64,000 nucleotides of DNA from Kushneria konosiri (GTDB lineage: Bacteria > Pseudomonadota > Gammaproteobacteria > Pseudomonadales > Halomonadaceae), in NCBI RefSeq assembly GCF_002155145.1, contig NZ_CP021323.1:1984001-2048000 (forward strand), written 5' to 3'. This document shows, one piece after another, positions 34,800 to 43,715 of this stretch (its first letter is position 1; each line of letters starts with the position of its first letter). The notes under the pieces are model-generated. The model did not search any database, was not told the origin of the DNA, and worked only from the letters and a program-made list of their open reading frames with translations. The translations under genes and the position numbers were made by a program.

Positions 34800-35135
34800 A
34801 TGACAATGACAACCCTGAGCACCCATGTTCTCGATCAGCACGGCGGTCTGCCGGCGGCTGGCCTTCACGTTGATCTCTTTGCCCACGGCGCCACCACGGC
34901 GTGCGCCCATGGCGTCACCAATCAGGATGGTCGCCTCGATGCCCCGCTGCTCGAAAACGGTGAGGGCGGGCACTACACCCTGCATTTCCACGTGCGAGAC
35001 TACTTCCTGGCCCGCGGGGTGGATTCGCCGTTTCTGGACCGGGTGCCGGTCAGCGTGACGCTGGCCAATGGACAGCGCTACCACGTGCCGCTGTTGATTA
35101 CTCCCTGGGGCTACAACGTCTACCGCGGCAGCTAG
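34800..35135 (+). CDS. uraH: Hydroxyisourate hydrolase
   Basis: 111 aa transthyretin-like protein; start MTMTTLSTHVLDQHGGLPAAG (a second ATG two codons in is possible), FHVRDYFLARG, and the terminal tetrapeptide YRGS that is a fingerprint of 5-hydroxyisourate hydrolase. It hydrolyses 5-hydroxyisourate to OHCU, the substrate of UraD. Longer frames upstream are not credible. It is convergent with xdhC, with a 15-nt gap. Confidence 0.92.
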   Translation: MTMTTLSTHVLDQHGGLPAAGLHVDLFAHGATTACAHGVTNQDGRLDAPLLENGEGGHYTLHFHVRDYFLARGVDSPFLDRVPVSVTLANGQRYHVPLLITPWGYNVYRGS

Positions 35136-35150
35136 CGCGCCCGCTCAACC

Positions 35151-36032
35151 TTACCCGGTTTCGCGGGTGTCGACAGCCGCCTCAAGACAGGTCAGTGCTT
35201 CCCGCGGCAGCCCCCTCAAAATGGGGGGCGTCGGCGGCTGGTTCAGCGCAAGCAGCTCGGCGGCAATGGCGATGGCAATGGCCTGCGGGCGCTTGTCACC
35301 GCCGCTGTTGCCCAGCGGGCAGCGCAGGGTTTCTATCTCGGGTTCGGCAATCCCCTTGTTGCGCAGGCGACGGGCAAAGCGCGCCCGCTTGCTTTCGGAG
35401 CCGATCAGCCCCAGCGACGCCTGGTCGCGTCGCGCCATGATCGTGACCAGCAGCACTTCATCAAGGGCGTGATCATGGGTCATGACCAGACAGTGGCTAT
35501 CGGGTGTCAGGCGGGCCATCTGCTCATCGAGGCTCAGCCCGAAATGACAGTGCGTGGTGGGGGCGGGCGCCGTGACCTCAAGCAGCGACGGTGAACGTGT
35601 GTCAAACCAGTCAACGCGCCAGCCCAGACCTGCCATCAGCGGTTCCAGTGCCTGCGCCACATGGCCTGCGCCAAAGAGCGCAATCTGCATGCGGGGTCGT
35701 GGGTAGAGCGTGATCAGTACCTCGACATGACCTCCGCAGCACTGCCCCGAGCGGGCCCCGAGTGAAAAACTTTCCAGCCGACAGCCCGAGTCCCCTCGGG
35801 CGAGCGCCTGTTGCGTCAGTTCGATGATTTCCTGCTCGAAATGGCCTCCCCCCAGGGTGTCAAAGCTCTGCGTTTCGGTAATCACCATCTGGCTGCCGGG
35901 TTCACGGGGTGTTGAACCGGCGCTGGTGACGATCTGGGCACAGGCATGGGCAATACCGCGGCGCTGACAGTCGGCCAGCGCCTCGTACCAGTGCTTTGGC
36001 CCGGGTTGCGGCTCACTTGGCTGACAGGACAT
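35151..36032 (-). CDS. xdhC: Xanthine dehydrogenase accessory protein XdhC
   Basis: 293 aa. N-terminal XdhC domain with AHACAQIVTSAGSTPREPGSQM; the C-terminal Rossmann-like half has QIALFGAGHVAQAL and CHFGLSLDEQ, then LRCPLGNSGGDKRP. XdhC binds and sulfurates Moco for XdhB. A longer frame starts at 36092, but the ATG at 36032 has GGAG upstream. It overlaps the end of xdhB by 20 nt, so it is coupled to it. Confidence 0.9.
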   Translation of the reverse strand: MSCQPSEPQPGPKHWYEALADCQRRGIAHACAQIVTSAGSTPREPGSQMVITETQSFDTLGGGHFEQEIIELTQQALARGDSGCRLESFSLGARSGQCCGGHVEVLITLYPRPRMQIALFGAGHVAQALEPLMAGLGWRVDWFDTRSPSLLEVTAPAPTTHCHFGLSLDEQMARLTPDSHCLVMTHDHALDEVLLVTIMARRDQASLGLIGSESKRARFARRLRNKGIAEPEIETLRCPLGNSGGDKRPQAIAIAIAAELLALNQPPTPPILRGLPREALTCLEAAVDTRETG

Positions 36033-38451
36033 GCGCCGTCTCCTCCTGAGGTCGAGGGGCATTGTGAAGGCGCGCCTTGCGTACTGCCTCACAGGCCATC
36101 AGCACCCGTTCCGGTGTGGCCGGCGTGTCCAGTCGTGGGCTTGAGCGGTCATCGGCAAGGCTTGCGACGGCATCGCGCAGTGCCGACCATACCGAGATGG
36201 CCAGCATCAGCGGGGGTTCCCCAACGGCCTTGGAGCGATAGATCGTGGCCTGCGAATTGGGATGGCCTTCCAGCAGGGCGACCCGAAAGTCGCGCGGGGC
36301 ATCACCACAGGCCGGAATCTTGTAGGTGGCAGGTCCCGTGGTCAGCAGATGCCCCTGATCGTCCCACTTGAGTTCTTCGGTGGTGAGCCAGCCCATGCCC
36401 TGAATGAAGCCGCCCTCGATCTGGCCGCGATCGATGGCCGGATTGAGCGACTCCCCCACGTCATGAAGGATATCGACCCGAGCCACGCGATATTCGCCGG
36501 TAAGGGTGTCCACGTGGACCTCGCTGACCGCCGCGCCCCAGGCATAGTAATAAAAGGGCCGGCCGCGGCCGGTTTGGCGGTCGTAGTGAATCTCCGGGGT
36601 GGCGTAGAACCCGATCGCCGAGAGCGGGACGCGAGCCAGATAAGCCTGCTGGATCAGCTCGGACCATTCGATGCGCGCCTCACCCGCTGTCAGCCCGTCC
36701 TCTTCAAGGGTCAACCGTTCGCGGGGCAGCGTCTGCCACTGTGCGGCGAAATCCATAAGACGTTCGCGCAGGGTAATGGCGGCATTGCGAGCCGCCATGG
36801 CGTTGAGATCAGCGCCCGAGGAGGCCGCCGTAGGGGAAGTGTTGGGTACCTTGTCGGTGCGTGTCGCACTGATGCGCACTCGGTGATAGGCGATGCCCAG
36901 TTCCCGGGCCACGACCTGACAGACCTTGGTGTGTAGTCCCTGGCCCATCTCGGTGCCGCCATGATTGACCAACACGCTGCCGTCGGTATAGATCATCAGC
37001 AGCGCGCCGGCCTGGTTGAGGTGTCTGGCGGTAAAGGAGATGCCAAACTTGACCGGTGTCAGGGCCAGCCCCTTGCGGATGACGGGGCTTTTTGCATTGA
37101 AGGCGGTGATCTCGCGTCGCCGCGCGCGGTAGTCGCTGGAGGCTTCGAGCGTTTCGATCAACTCGCCAATCAGTGGCTGGTCGATCTGCTGGCCGTAGTG
37201 GGTCTCGCAGCGCTCGGCGTCATAGAGGTTGCGCTTTCGCACGTCCAGCGGATCAAGCCCCAGGGTTCGGGCGATATCATCCATGGCGCCTTCGATCGGC
37301 ATCATGCCCTGGGGGCCGCCGAAGCCGCGAAAGGCGGTATTGGACGCGGTATGGGTCATGGCCCGATGGCCGGTGACGCGGGCATGGCCCAGATAATAGG
37401 CGTTGTCGGCATGAAACATGGCGCGATCCACCACCCCCTCGGAAAGGTCCGGCGAATGGCCGCAGTTGCCAATCAGGGTGATGTCGGCCCCCATCAGGCG
37501 GCCGCTGTCGTCAAAGCCCACCCGGTAGCGGTTGTGAAACGGGTGGCGCTTGCCGGTGGCCTGCATGTCATCGGCGCGAGGCAGGCGAAAGCGAATGGCA
37601 CAGCCGTTGCGATGGGCCGCCAGCGCTGCCATCGCGCCCAGGGCGGCGGCCTGGCTCTCCTTGCCGCCAAATCCACCGCCCATGCGACGAACCTCGGCGA
37701 CAATGCCGTGAAGCGGGATGCCGAGCACTTCGGCGACCAGCTTCTGGACTTCGCTGGGGTGCTGGCTGGAGGTCAGCACTCGCAGGCCGTCGTCATCAAG
37801 TCTCTCGGCCTGGGCGATCTGGCCTTCAAGATAAAAATGTTCCTGACCGCCGATGCACTGTTCACCTTCGAGCACATGGGGCGCCGCCTGCAGCGCTTGG
37901 TCCACATGGCCGCTGGTCTGGGTGTCCTCGCTCATGGCCGCCCCGCGATCGAGTGCCGGCGCCGGCAGCGGGCGCTCGTGCATATGCTGGGGCAGTACGG
38001 TCAGACCGGCCTCGATCGAGGCGACCGGGTCCAGCGCCGGTGTTTGCAGCTCGTAGTCGATACGGGCATGGGTCACGGCGCAGCGCGCGTTAAAGAGTGT
38101 GTCGGCCACGACGGCAAAGACCATCTGACCGGCGTAGCGCACCTCGTCTTCGGCCAGCAAAGGGTCGCCCGGATAGACCGCGCCGACCTCGTTATGGCCC
38201 GGAATATCAGCGGCGGTGATGACATCGATCACCCCGGGCTGGCACCGGACCTCGCTCAGGTCCATGTGCAGGATCCGGGCACTGGCATGCGGTGAAAGCC
38301 CTACCGCCAGATGGCGCATGCCCGCCGGACCCGGCAGGTCGTCAATATAGGCGGCCCGGCCGGTGACATGGCCGATGGCACTATCGTGTCCCGGCACCTT
38401 CCCACTGGCCGGCACCGTAGATGAGCTGCCGTGCTGAATCAGCTTGCGCAT
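36013..38451 (-). CDS. xdhB: Xanthine dehydrogenase molybdopterin-binding subunit
   Basis: 812 aa. After a short polar N-terminus the family fold is visible: VTGRAAYIDDLPGP, GGFGGKESQAAALGA (Mo-binding), the substrate-site region TAFRGFGGPQG, HGGTEMGQGLHTK and the late EGGFIQGMGWLT with GEPPLMLA including the catalytic Glu. It oxidises hypoxanthine and xanthine to urate as a heteromer with XdhA. It starts 2 nt after the xdhA stop. Confidence 0.94.
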   Translation of the reverse strand: MRKLIQHGSSSTVPASGKVPGHDSAIGHVTGRAAYIDDLPGPAGMRHLAVGLSPHASARILHMDLSEVRCQPGVIDVITAADIPGHNEVGAVYPGDPLLAEDEVRYAGQMVFAVVADTLFNARCAVTHARIDYELQTPALDPVASIEAGLTVLPQHMHERPLPAPALDRGAAMSEDTQTSGHVDQALQAAPHVLEGEQCIGGQEHFYLEGQIAQAERLDDDGLRVLTSSQHPSEVQKLVAEVLGIPLHGIVAEVRRMGGGFGGKESQAAALGAMAALAAHRNGCAIRFRLPRADDMQATGKRHPFHNRYRVGFDDSGRLMGADITLIGNCGHSPDLSEGVVDRAMFHADNAYYLGHARVTGHRAMTHTASNTAFRGFGGPQGMMPIEGAMDDIARTLGLDPLDVRKRNLYDAERCETHYGQQIDQPLIGELIETLEASSDYRARRREITAFNAKSPVIRKGLALTPVKFGISFTARHLNQAGALLMIYTDGSVLVNHGGTEMGQGLHTKVCQVVARELGIAYHRVRISATRTDKVPNTSPTAASSGADLNAMAARNAAITLRERLMDFAAQWQTLPRERLTLEEDGLTAGEARIEWSELIQQAYLARVPLSAIGFYATPEIHYDRQTGRGRPFYYYAWGAAVSEVHVDTLTGEYRVARVDILHDVGESLNPAIDRGQIEGGFIQGMGWLTTEELKWDDQGHLLTTGPATYKIPACGDAPRDFRVALLEGHPNSQATIYRSKAVGEPPLMLAISVWSALRDAVASLADDRSSPRLDTPATPERVLMACEAVRKARLHNAPRPQEETAHVLSAK

Positions 38452-38453
38452 GG

Positions 38454-39881
38454 TCAGATCTCCTCCAGCGTCATGGGGATGGCATCGTGTCGAGATGTGA
38501 GCCGATGCCGAGCGCGGGCCAGCAGGCCGGCCACCGCTGCGAGTCGATAGTCGCGACTGGCGCGGACATCGTCGATTGGTGAGAAATCCTCGGCCAGTGC
38601 CCTGCAGGCATTGTCCAGGGTTTCATCATTCAGGACCTGTCCTTCAAGCGCTGCCTCGACATGGCGCGCCCGCTTTGGGGTGGCTGCCATGCCTCCACAC
38701 GCCACCCTGACATCATTGAGCTGCCCCTCTTCGCCCATCGAAATCCGCAGGGCCAGCATCACGGCAGAGATGTCATCATCCCGGCGCTTGCTGATCTTCC
38801 AGGCCAGTAGCTGCTCGCGGTCCTGCAGGCGTGGCAGGTAGACGGCATCGAGATACTCTCCCTCGTTCAGCGCGGTAGACCGATAGCCGGTAAAGAAGTC
38901 ATCGATGGGCAGCTCGCGCATGCCTTGAGCGCCGTCAAGACGCAGTCGGGCACCAAGTGCCATCAGAATCGGTGGGGTGTCGCCGATGGGCGAGGCGTTG
39001 GCAATATTGCCGGCCAGAGTGGCGCGATGACGAATCTGCAGCGAGCCAAGCCGCTCAAGCAGGGCATGAAAGGCCGGGTAATGATCGGCCAGCAGCGGTG
39101 CCAATCGGTGATAGGTGACGCCGGCGCCAATCCACCAGCCGTCGGCCTGCTCATCAATATGAGCCAGTTCGGCAACGCCTGATAGATCAATCAGCTCCGG
39201 CAGCGGCTTGAGCGCCAGGGTGTGTTCGAGCATCAGATCGGTACCCCCGGCAATCAGGCGGGCCCGGGGGTGCTGCGTCAATATCTCGATCAGCGCGTGT
39301 CGACTTTCGGGATGATGGAAACCGTTGGTGATCGCACCGGACGCGGGCGGCAGATCGTCCGGTTCATCCATGGTAGGGCGGGGCAGGGTGTGCATGGCAC
39401 GAGCTGCATCCCGGATGGCTCGATAACCGGTGCAGCGACAAAGATTGCCACCAAGTGCGGCATCAATGGTGTCATCGTCCGGCGGGCCATTCATGCCCAG
39501 GCGGCGACGTTCATTGTCCAGGCAAAACAGCGACATGACGATGCCGGATGTGCAAAAGCCACACTGGCTGCCGTGGTGCTCGATCATGGCCTGCTGTACC
39601 GGATGAAGACTTTCCTTGCGGGCCAGCCCTTCCACCGTCAGGACATGGCATCCGTGCAGCTGATGGGCGGGCAGGATACAGGCGTTGGCACTGTGATAGT
39701 GCAGCTCGCCCCGGTCGTTTCGAGTGCCTATCGCAATGGTACAGGCGCCACAGTCGCCGGAAGCGCAGCCTTCCTTGGTGCCGCAGGCACCGAGATGACC
39801 GCGCAGCAGCGACAGCGCCGTTGTGGCCGCCGGCAGATCGTTCAGACAGTGACGCTGTCCGTTGAGGGTCAGGCTAAGCAT
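38454..39881 (-). CDS. xdhA: Xanthine dehydrogenase [2Fe-2S]/FAD subunit
   Basis: 475 aa; the ATG at 39881 is preceded by GGAGG at 7 nt and is preferred over 39896. Two [2Fe-2S] clusters: CGTKEGCASGDCGAC (plant ferredoxin type) and CGFCTSGI with LCRCTGYR. The FAD domain follows with LIAGGTDLMLEHTLALK and RHRATLAGNIANASPIGD. It passes electrons from XdhB to NAD+. First gene of xdhA-xdhB-xdhC, with a RutR-like operator directly upstream. Confidence 0.93.
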   Translation of the reverse strand: MLSLTLNGQRHCLNDLPAATTALSLLRGHLGACGTKEGCASGDCGACTIAIGTRNDRGELHYHSANACILPAHQLHGCHVLTVEGLARKESLHPVQQAMIEHHGSQCGFCTSGIVMSLFCLDNERRRLGMNGPPDDDTIDAALGGNLCRCTGYRAIRDAARAMHTLPRPTMDEPDDLPPASGAITNGFHHPESRHALIEILTQHPRARLIAGGTDLMLEHTLALKPLPELIDLSGVAELAHIDEQADGWWIGAGVTYHRLAPLLADHYPAFHALLERLGSLQIRHRATLAGNIANASPIGDTPPILMALGARLRLDGAQGMRELPIDDFFTGYRSTALNEGEYLDAVYLPRLQDREQLLAWKISKRRDDDISAVMLALRISMGEEGQLNDVRVACGGMAATPKRARHVEAALEGQVLNDETLDNACRALAEDFSPIDDVRASRDYRLAAVAGLLARARHRLTSRHDAIPMTLEEI

Positions 39882-39922
39882 TGTAGGGGCCTCCATGGTA
39901 TCCGCTGATCGTTACCATGCAA

Positions 39923-39946
39923 TTTCCTGACCAACTGTTCAGGAAA
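39923..39946. promoter_or_regulatory. RutR-type operator upstream of xdhA
   Basis: CTGACCAACTGTTCAG (39927-39942) resembles the RutR motif TTGACCA-N2-TGGTCAA and sits inside a perfect 8-bp inverted repeat (TTTCCTGA / TCAGGAAA). It is 46 nt upstream of xdhA and in the shared region with the divergent TetR gene, so it could also mediate autoregulation. Confidence 0.7.
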
Positions 39947-40042
39947 ACATCGCGTTTGTCGATTCGACCCTTGGCGAGACGTGAGGCACTATCGCGTTAA
40001 TGCCGCCAGGCGACAGGATTTTCGAGAGACGTCAAAGGGACG

Positions 40043-40726
40043 ATGATGGCCAGTAAACGCCAGACAGGCAGTGCTTCAAACGTTTCCGGAACAGGGGCCG
40101 TCCGGGCCCGTAATCAGGCGCGCATTCTGGATGCGGCCGAAGCGGTTTTTGCAGTCCATGGCTATCGCGGTGGCAGTCTGAGCGCCATCGCACAAACAGC
40201 CGGTCTGGCCCGTGCCAACCTGTTGTATTACTTCAAGAGCAAGCGTGGGCTTTACGTGGCGCTGCTGGAGCGCACCATGGCGCGATGGAACGACCTGCTC
40301 GAGGAGATTGACGTCAATGATGAGCCCGCACAGGTGCTGAGTGCCTTCATACGGGCCAAGCTGGCGCTGGTGCGACAGTATCCTCAGGCCTCGCGCCTGT
40401 TTGCCGGTGAGGTGCTGCAGGGCGCGCCGATGCTGCAGGATTATCTGCGCGGTCCGCTGCGGTCATGGATCGATGCGCGTGCGGCCGTTCTTTCAGGCTG
40501 GATCGAGCGCGGGCAGATTGATGCTCGCGTTGATCCGCATGCGCTGATCTTTTTGATCTGGTCGACCACCCAGCACTACGCCGACTATGAGGCGCAGGTA
40601 CTGGCCCTGACCGGTCGCGAGGCCCTGACGGATGATGACGAGCGACGCATCGGTGACTTCCTCTGCCACATGGTGCTTGCCGGCTGCGGCCTGACCGGCC
40701 GGCAAGCGCCTGACAGCGACGCCTGA
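40043..40726 (+). CDS. TetR-family regulator, RutR-like
   Basis: 227 aa. TetR HTH at about residues 30-70 (ARILDAAEAVFAVHGYRGGSLSAIA, then LARANLLYYFKSKRGLY) and a C-terminal domain of the RutR/YcdC type (ALIFLIWSTTQHYADYEAQV). E. coli RutR senses uracil/thymine and controls pyrimidine and purine genes; here the neighbours suggest a purine-catabolism effector. Two RutR-type palindromes in this region (39923-39946, 42132-42147) are its likely targets. It converges with hpxO, with a 1-nt gap between the stops. Confidence 0.85.
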   Translation: MMASKRQTGSASNVSGTGAVRARNQARILDAAEAVFAVHGYRGGSLSAIAQTAGLARANLLYYFKSKRGLYVALLERTMARWNDLLEEIDVNDEPAQVLSAFIRAKLALVRQYPQASRLFAGEVLQGAPMLQDYLRGPLRSWIDARAAVLSGWIERGQIDARVDPHALIFLIWSTTQHYADYEAQVLALTGREALTDDDERRIGDFLCHMVLAGCGLTGRQAPDSDA

Positions 40727-40727
40727 G

Positions 40728-41900
40728 TCAGGTCAGCGGGCCGCCTTCGATGGTTTTTTGCATGCCTGCCATGATGTGGCGTCCATCCTCGCGGGTCAGC
40801 TCCTGGTACCACTGATCGGTGACGGCGGGGTCATGGCCGTGCGTCATGTCGGCCCGCTTGCGCGCGCGCAGGATGATATCGCCGACGCGATCCACGCGCG
40901 CACGGTCATAGGCTTCAAGGGCCCTGTGAAGACTGCTGTGTTCGCTCAGGGCCTGCGCCAATACCCAGGCATCTTCCATGGCCTGACAGCCGCCCTGACC
41001 CAGATCCGGCGCCATGGCGTGGGCGGCGTCGCCCAGCAGGGCAACCCGGTCGCTCACCAGAGAGTCGAGCGGGTCGATATCGTGAATCGGTATCCGTGCC
41101 ATCAGGGCCGGGTCGAATCGCTCGATCAGGCGCGTCACTTCCGGTGCCCAGCCGGAGAAATGGCGCCGCAGTTCGGCCTTGTAATCCCCATCGGCATCCA
41201 GAGCATCAAGAGGCAGCGGCACGTCAAAAAAGCAGTAAAACTCGGGCTGGTGATCGTCGTTGCCGCCGCTGCCCATCGGCATCAGCGAGACGCGCTGATG
41301 ATGGCCGATGTACTGATCCCAGTGATCCAGAAGCGCGAGGTCGGTCTGCGCCGGGACACGAACGTTCCAGTTCACGTAGCCGCAGTAGCGTCGCTGGATG
41401 GTTTTGCCCGCTACGCGATTGCGAAGCTTCGAATGAGTGCCATCGGCGACGATCAGCAGGTCGGCGCGGCGCGTTTGAGCGTTGTCGAAATGCACCGTCA
41501 CGCCCTGTGCGTCGGTCTGAAAATCGAGACAGTGCTCGCCGAGATGGACGTGCTCATGCCCTACGGCTGCCAGCAGCAGGCGCTGAAGTTCACTGCGGGC
41601 AATCGGACAGGCCGGCTGGCCAACGGCGTCATAGAGCGGGGTCAGGCTGAATCCGGTCAGCAGTGCGCCATCATGACTGAAATAGCGCATCGCCTGCATG
41701 TTGCCGCTGGCCTGCTCGATGCTGGGCCCAAGGCCCAGCTGATGGAGGATTCTGGCACCGTTGGACCAGATCGACAGGGCCGCGCCGGCCGGACGCAGTT
41801 CCCGCACCCGGTCATGCACGCTGACACGGTGGCCCTGTTGCTGCAGGGCGAGCGCTGCGGTCAGACCGCCCATGCCGGCCCCGATAATGACGATGTTCAT
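40728..41900 (-). CDS. hpxO: FAD-dependent urate hydroxylase
   Basis: 390 aa flavoprotein monooxygenase. Rossmann start IVIIGAGMGGLTAALALQQQ, the substrate-site Arg-rich region, VADGTHSKLRNRV, GYVNWNVRV and the FAD motif RVALLGDAAHAMAPDLGQG. Length and sequence match HpxO of Klebsiella (about 384 aa), which oxidises urate to 5-hydroxyisourate with NADH. That fills the step between XdhAB and UraH in this module, replacing cofactor-free uricase. It is divergent from the NCS2 permease. Confidence 0.9.
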   Translation of the reverse strand: MNIVIIGAGMGGLTAALALQQQGHRVSVHDRVRELRPAGAALSIWSNGARILHQLGLGPSIEQASGNMQAMRYFSHDGALLTGFSLTPLYDAVGQPACPIARSELQRLLLAAVGHEHVHLGEHCLDFQTDAQGVTVHFDNAQTRRADLLIVADGTHSKLRNRVAGKTIQRRYCGYVNWNVRVPAQTDLALLDHWDQYIGHHQRVSLMPMGSGGNDDHQPEFYCFFDVPLPLDALDADGDYKAELRRHFSGWAPEVTRLIERFDPALMARIPIHDIDPLDSLVSDRVALLGDAAHAMAPDLGQGGCQAMEDAWVLAQALSEHSSLHRALEAYDRARVDRVGDIILRARKRADMTHGHDPAVTDQWYQELTREDGRHIMAGMQKTIEGGPLT

Positions 41901-42213
41901 GGCATTACCCGCTGTTATTGTTGGAAGGTCATCGGGGCAACCTGCTCCCGTGACTTTTTAGACTAACGTGGGTCGAGCGCTTTGGAAACGATCCTGGCAG
42001 GCCGCACGACAGGCGGGCCATTGGCATCAAAAAATGCATGATTCTGGTGCATGTATGCCCCCTGTTGGCGCATCAACGGGATATGCAAGGCGTGCTGTCA
42101 TGAGGACGGTATTGGCAGCCGGCCCTGTGGATTGACCAATTGGTCAGCTTTTGGGACGTTTGGCCGAACTCTTGCATGGGGTCTGGCTCATTGCCTTCAG
42201 GAGTGCTCCGGCC
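41901..42213. other. 313-bp intergenic region between hpxO and the NCS2 permease
   Basis: Shared promoter region of two divergent genes. It contains the RutR-type palindrome at 42132-42147. I see no credible coding frame. Confidence 0.6.
42132..42147. promoter_or_regulatory. RutR-type operator upstream of the purine permease
   Basis: TTGACCAATTGGTCAG agrees with the RutR motif TTGACCA-N2-TGGTCAA at all but one position (last base G for A). It is 67 nt upstream of the permease start and in the region shared with hpxO. Confidence 0.85.
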
Positions 42214-43611
42214 ATGCCTCGATCCACAATGCAGACGTCCTCATCGGAGGAGCTGATCCACGCCCTCGAAGACCGGCCCGCGCCGGGGCCGGCACTTTTG
42301 GCCGCCGTTCAGCACGTACTGGCCTGTTTTATTGCCATTGTGACCCCGACGCTGGTCATTGCCGGGATTCTTGGACTTGATCGGCAGCTGCCCTATCTGC
42401 TCAGCATGGGGCTGATGGTCTCGGGGGTGGGCACGTTCCTGCAGGCTCGACGACCGTGGGGAATCGGAGCCGGCATGATCTGTCTACAGGGCACGAGCTT
42501 TTCCTTTCTGGGCGCAATCACGGCGGCAGGGCTATTGGTGAAGTCGCGTGGTGGCAGCCCGGATGACATGCTCGCCATGATCTTTGGTCTGTGCTTTTTC
42601 GGCGCGTTCGTAGAGATCGTGCTAAGCCGGTTTCTTCATCAGTTGCGTCGAATCTTTACGCCACTGGTGACCGGTGTCGTGATTACCATCATCGGCATGA
42701 GCCTGATTCCGGTCGGGATGACGAGCCTTGGCGGGGGTGAGGGCGCCGACAATTTCGGCGACCCGGGCTATCTGGGGGTGGGTGCGTTGACCCTTTTGAT
42801 CATCGTGATTCTGGGGCAGGCGCGCAATCCCTGGTTGAGGCTTTCAGCCATCGCCATCGCGCTGATCATCGGCACGGCCGTGGCCTGGCTGACCGGTCTG
42901 ACCCGCTTTACGACACTTGAAGCGCAGCCCCTGATCAGTCTGCCCATTCCGTTTCGTTACGGCTTCGATTTTGAGTGGTCGGTGTTTTTGCCGATTGCCA
43001 TGATCTATCTGATCACCGCAATCGAGTCGGTAGGGGATCTGACGGCGAACTGTCTGATCTCGCGCCAGCCCATTGAAGGACCGCGCTATATTGAGCGCAT
43101 CAGTGGCGGTGTGCTGGGCGATGGCGTCAATTCGATGCTGGCGGCAGTATTCAATACCTTTCCCAACACGACCTTTTCCCAGAACAATGGCGTGATCCAG
43201 CTCAGCGGCGTGGCCAGTCGTCATGTGGGGCAGTATGTGGGGGCGATTCTGGTGGTTCTGGGACTTTTTCCCGTACTGGGCGCGGTGCTGTCGCAGATTC
43301 CCCCACCGGTGCTGGGGGGCGCCTTGCTGGTCATGTTCGGCAGTGTGGCGGCTGCCGGCATCCGCATTCTGGCACGGGTAACGCTGGATCGACGCAGTCT
43401 GACCATCATGGCGGTGTCCTTCGGCGTAGGACTGGGCGTGGCAAGCCAGCCGGCAATATTCGAGCAGCTTCCGGCAATGGTGAAGGTGCTGTTGAGCTCA
43501 TCAATCAGTGCCGGTGGGTTGGTCGCCATGGTTTTGAATCTGCTGCTGCCGGATCACACCGTTCGTGAGCAGGCCGCTTCAAAGGCAGAAGCAGGGCGCT
43601 CGACGACCTGA
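42214..43611 (+). CDS. NCS2-family nucleobase permease (xanthine/urate/uracil type)
   Basis: 465 aa from the ATG at 42214 (AGGAG 10 nt upstream). About 14 helices; the family signatures are ITAIESVGDLTANC (substrate-binding Glu) and GDGVNSMLAAVFNTFPNTTFSQNNGVIQL, which closely match xanthine/urate members. The QH motif appears as ALLAAVQHVLA. It imports a purine base, most likely xanthine or urate given its neighbours. The RutR-type operator lies upstream. Confidence 0.9.
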   Translation: MPRSTMQTSSSEELIHALEDRPAPGPALLAAVQHVLACFIAIVTPTLVIAGILGLDRQLPYLLSMGLMVSGVGTFLQARRPWGIGAGMICLQGTSFSFLGAITAAGLLVKSRGGSPDDMLAMIFGLCFFGAFVEIVLSRFLHQLRRIFTPLVTGVVITIIGMSLIPVGMTSLGGGEGADNFGDPGYLGVGALTLLIIVILGQARNPWLRLSAIAIALIIGTAVAWLTGLTRFTTLEAQPLISLPIPFRYGFDFEWSVFLPIAMIYLITAIESVGDLTANCLISRQPIEGPRYIERISGGVLGDGVNSMLAAVFNTFPNTTFSQNNGVIQLSGVASRHVGQYVGAILVVLGLFPVLGAVLSQIPPPVLGGALLVMFGSVAAAGIRILARVTLDRRSLTIMAVSFGVGLGVASQPAIFEQLPAMVKVLLSSSISAGGLVAMVLNLLLPDHTVREQAASKAEAGRSTT

Positions 43612-43715
43612 AGCCGCCGGCGATCGATTCCGTCGGCAGGGAACGCATCCAGTTGCGGCAGATCCGGTGGCGAGTGGTCTTGCAGGGGGGATACGCGCTT
43701 TCGGAAGCGACTGCG

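Noticed and set aside
34725-35084. N-terminal extension of UraD
   Set aside because: It overlaps uraH on the other strand and gives no family match; UraD is normally about 165 aa.
36961-38295. 444-aa plus-strand frame
   Set aside because: Antisense to xdhB, which has all catalytic motifs.
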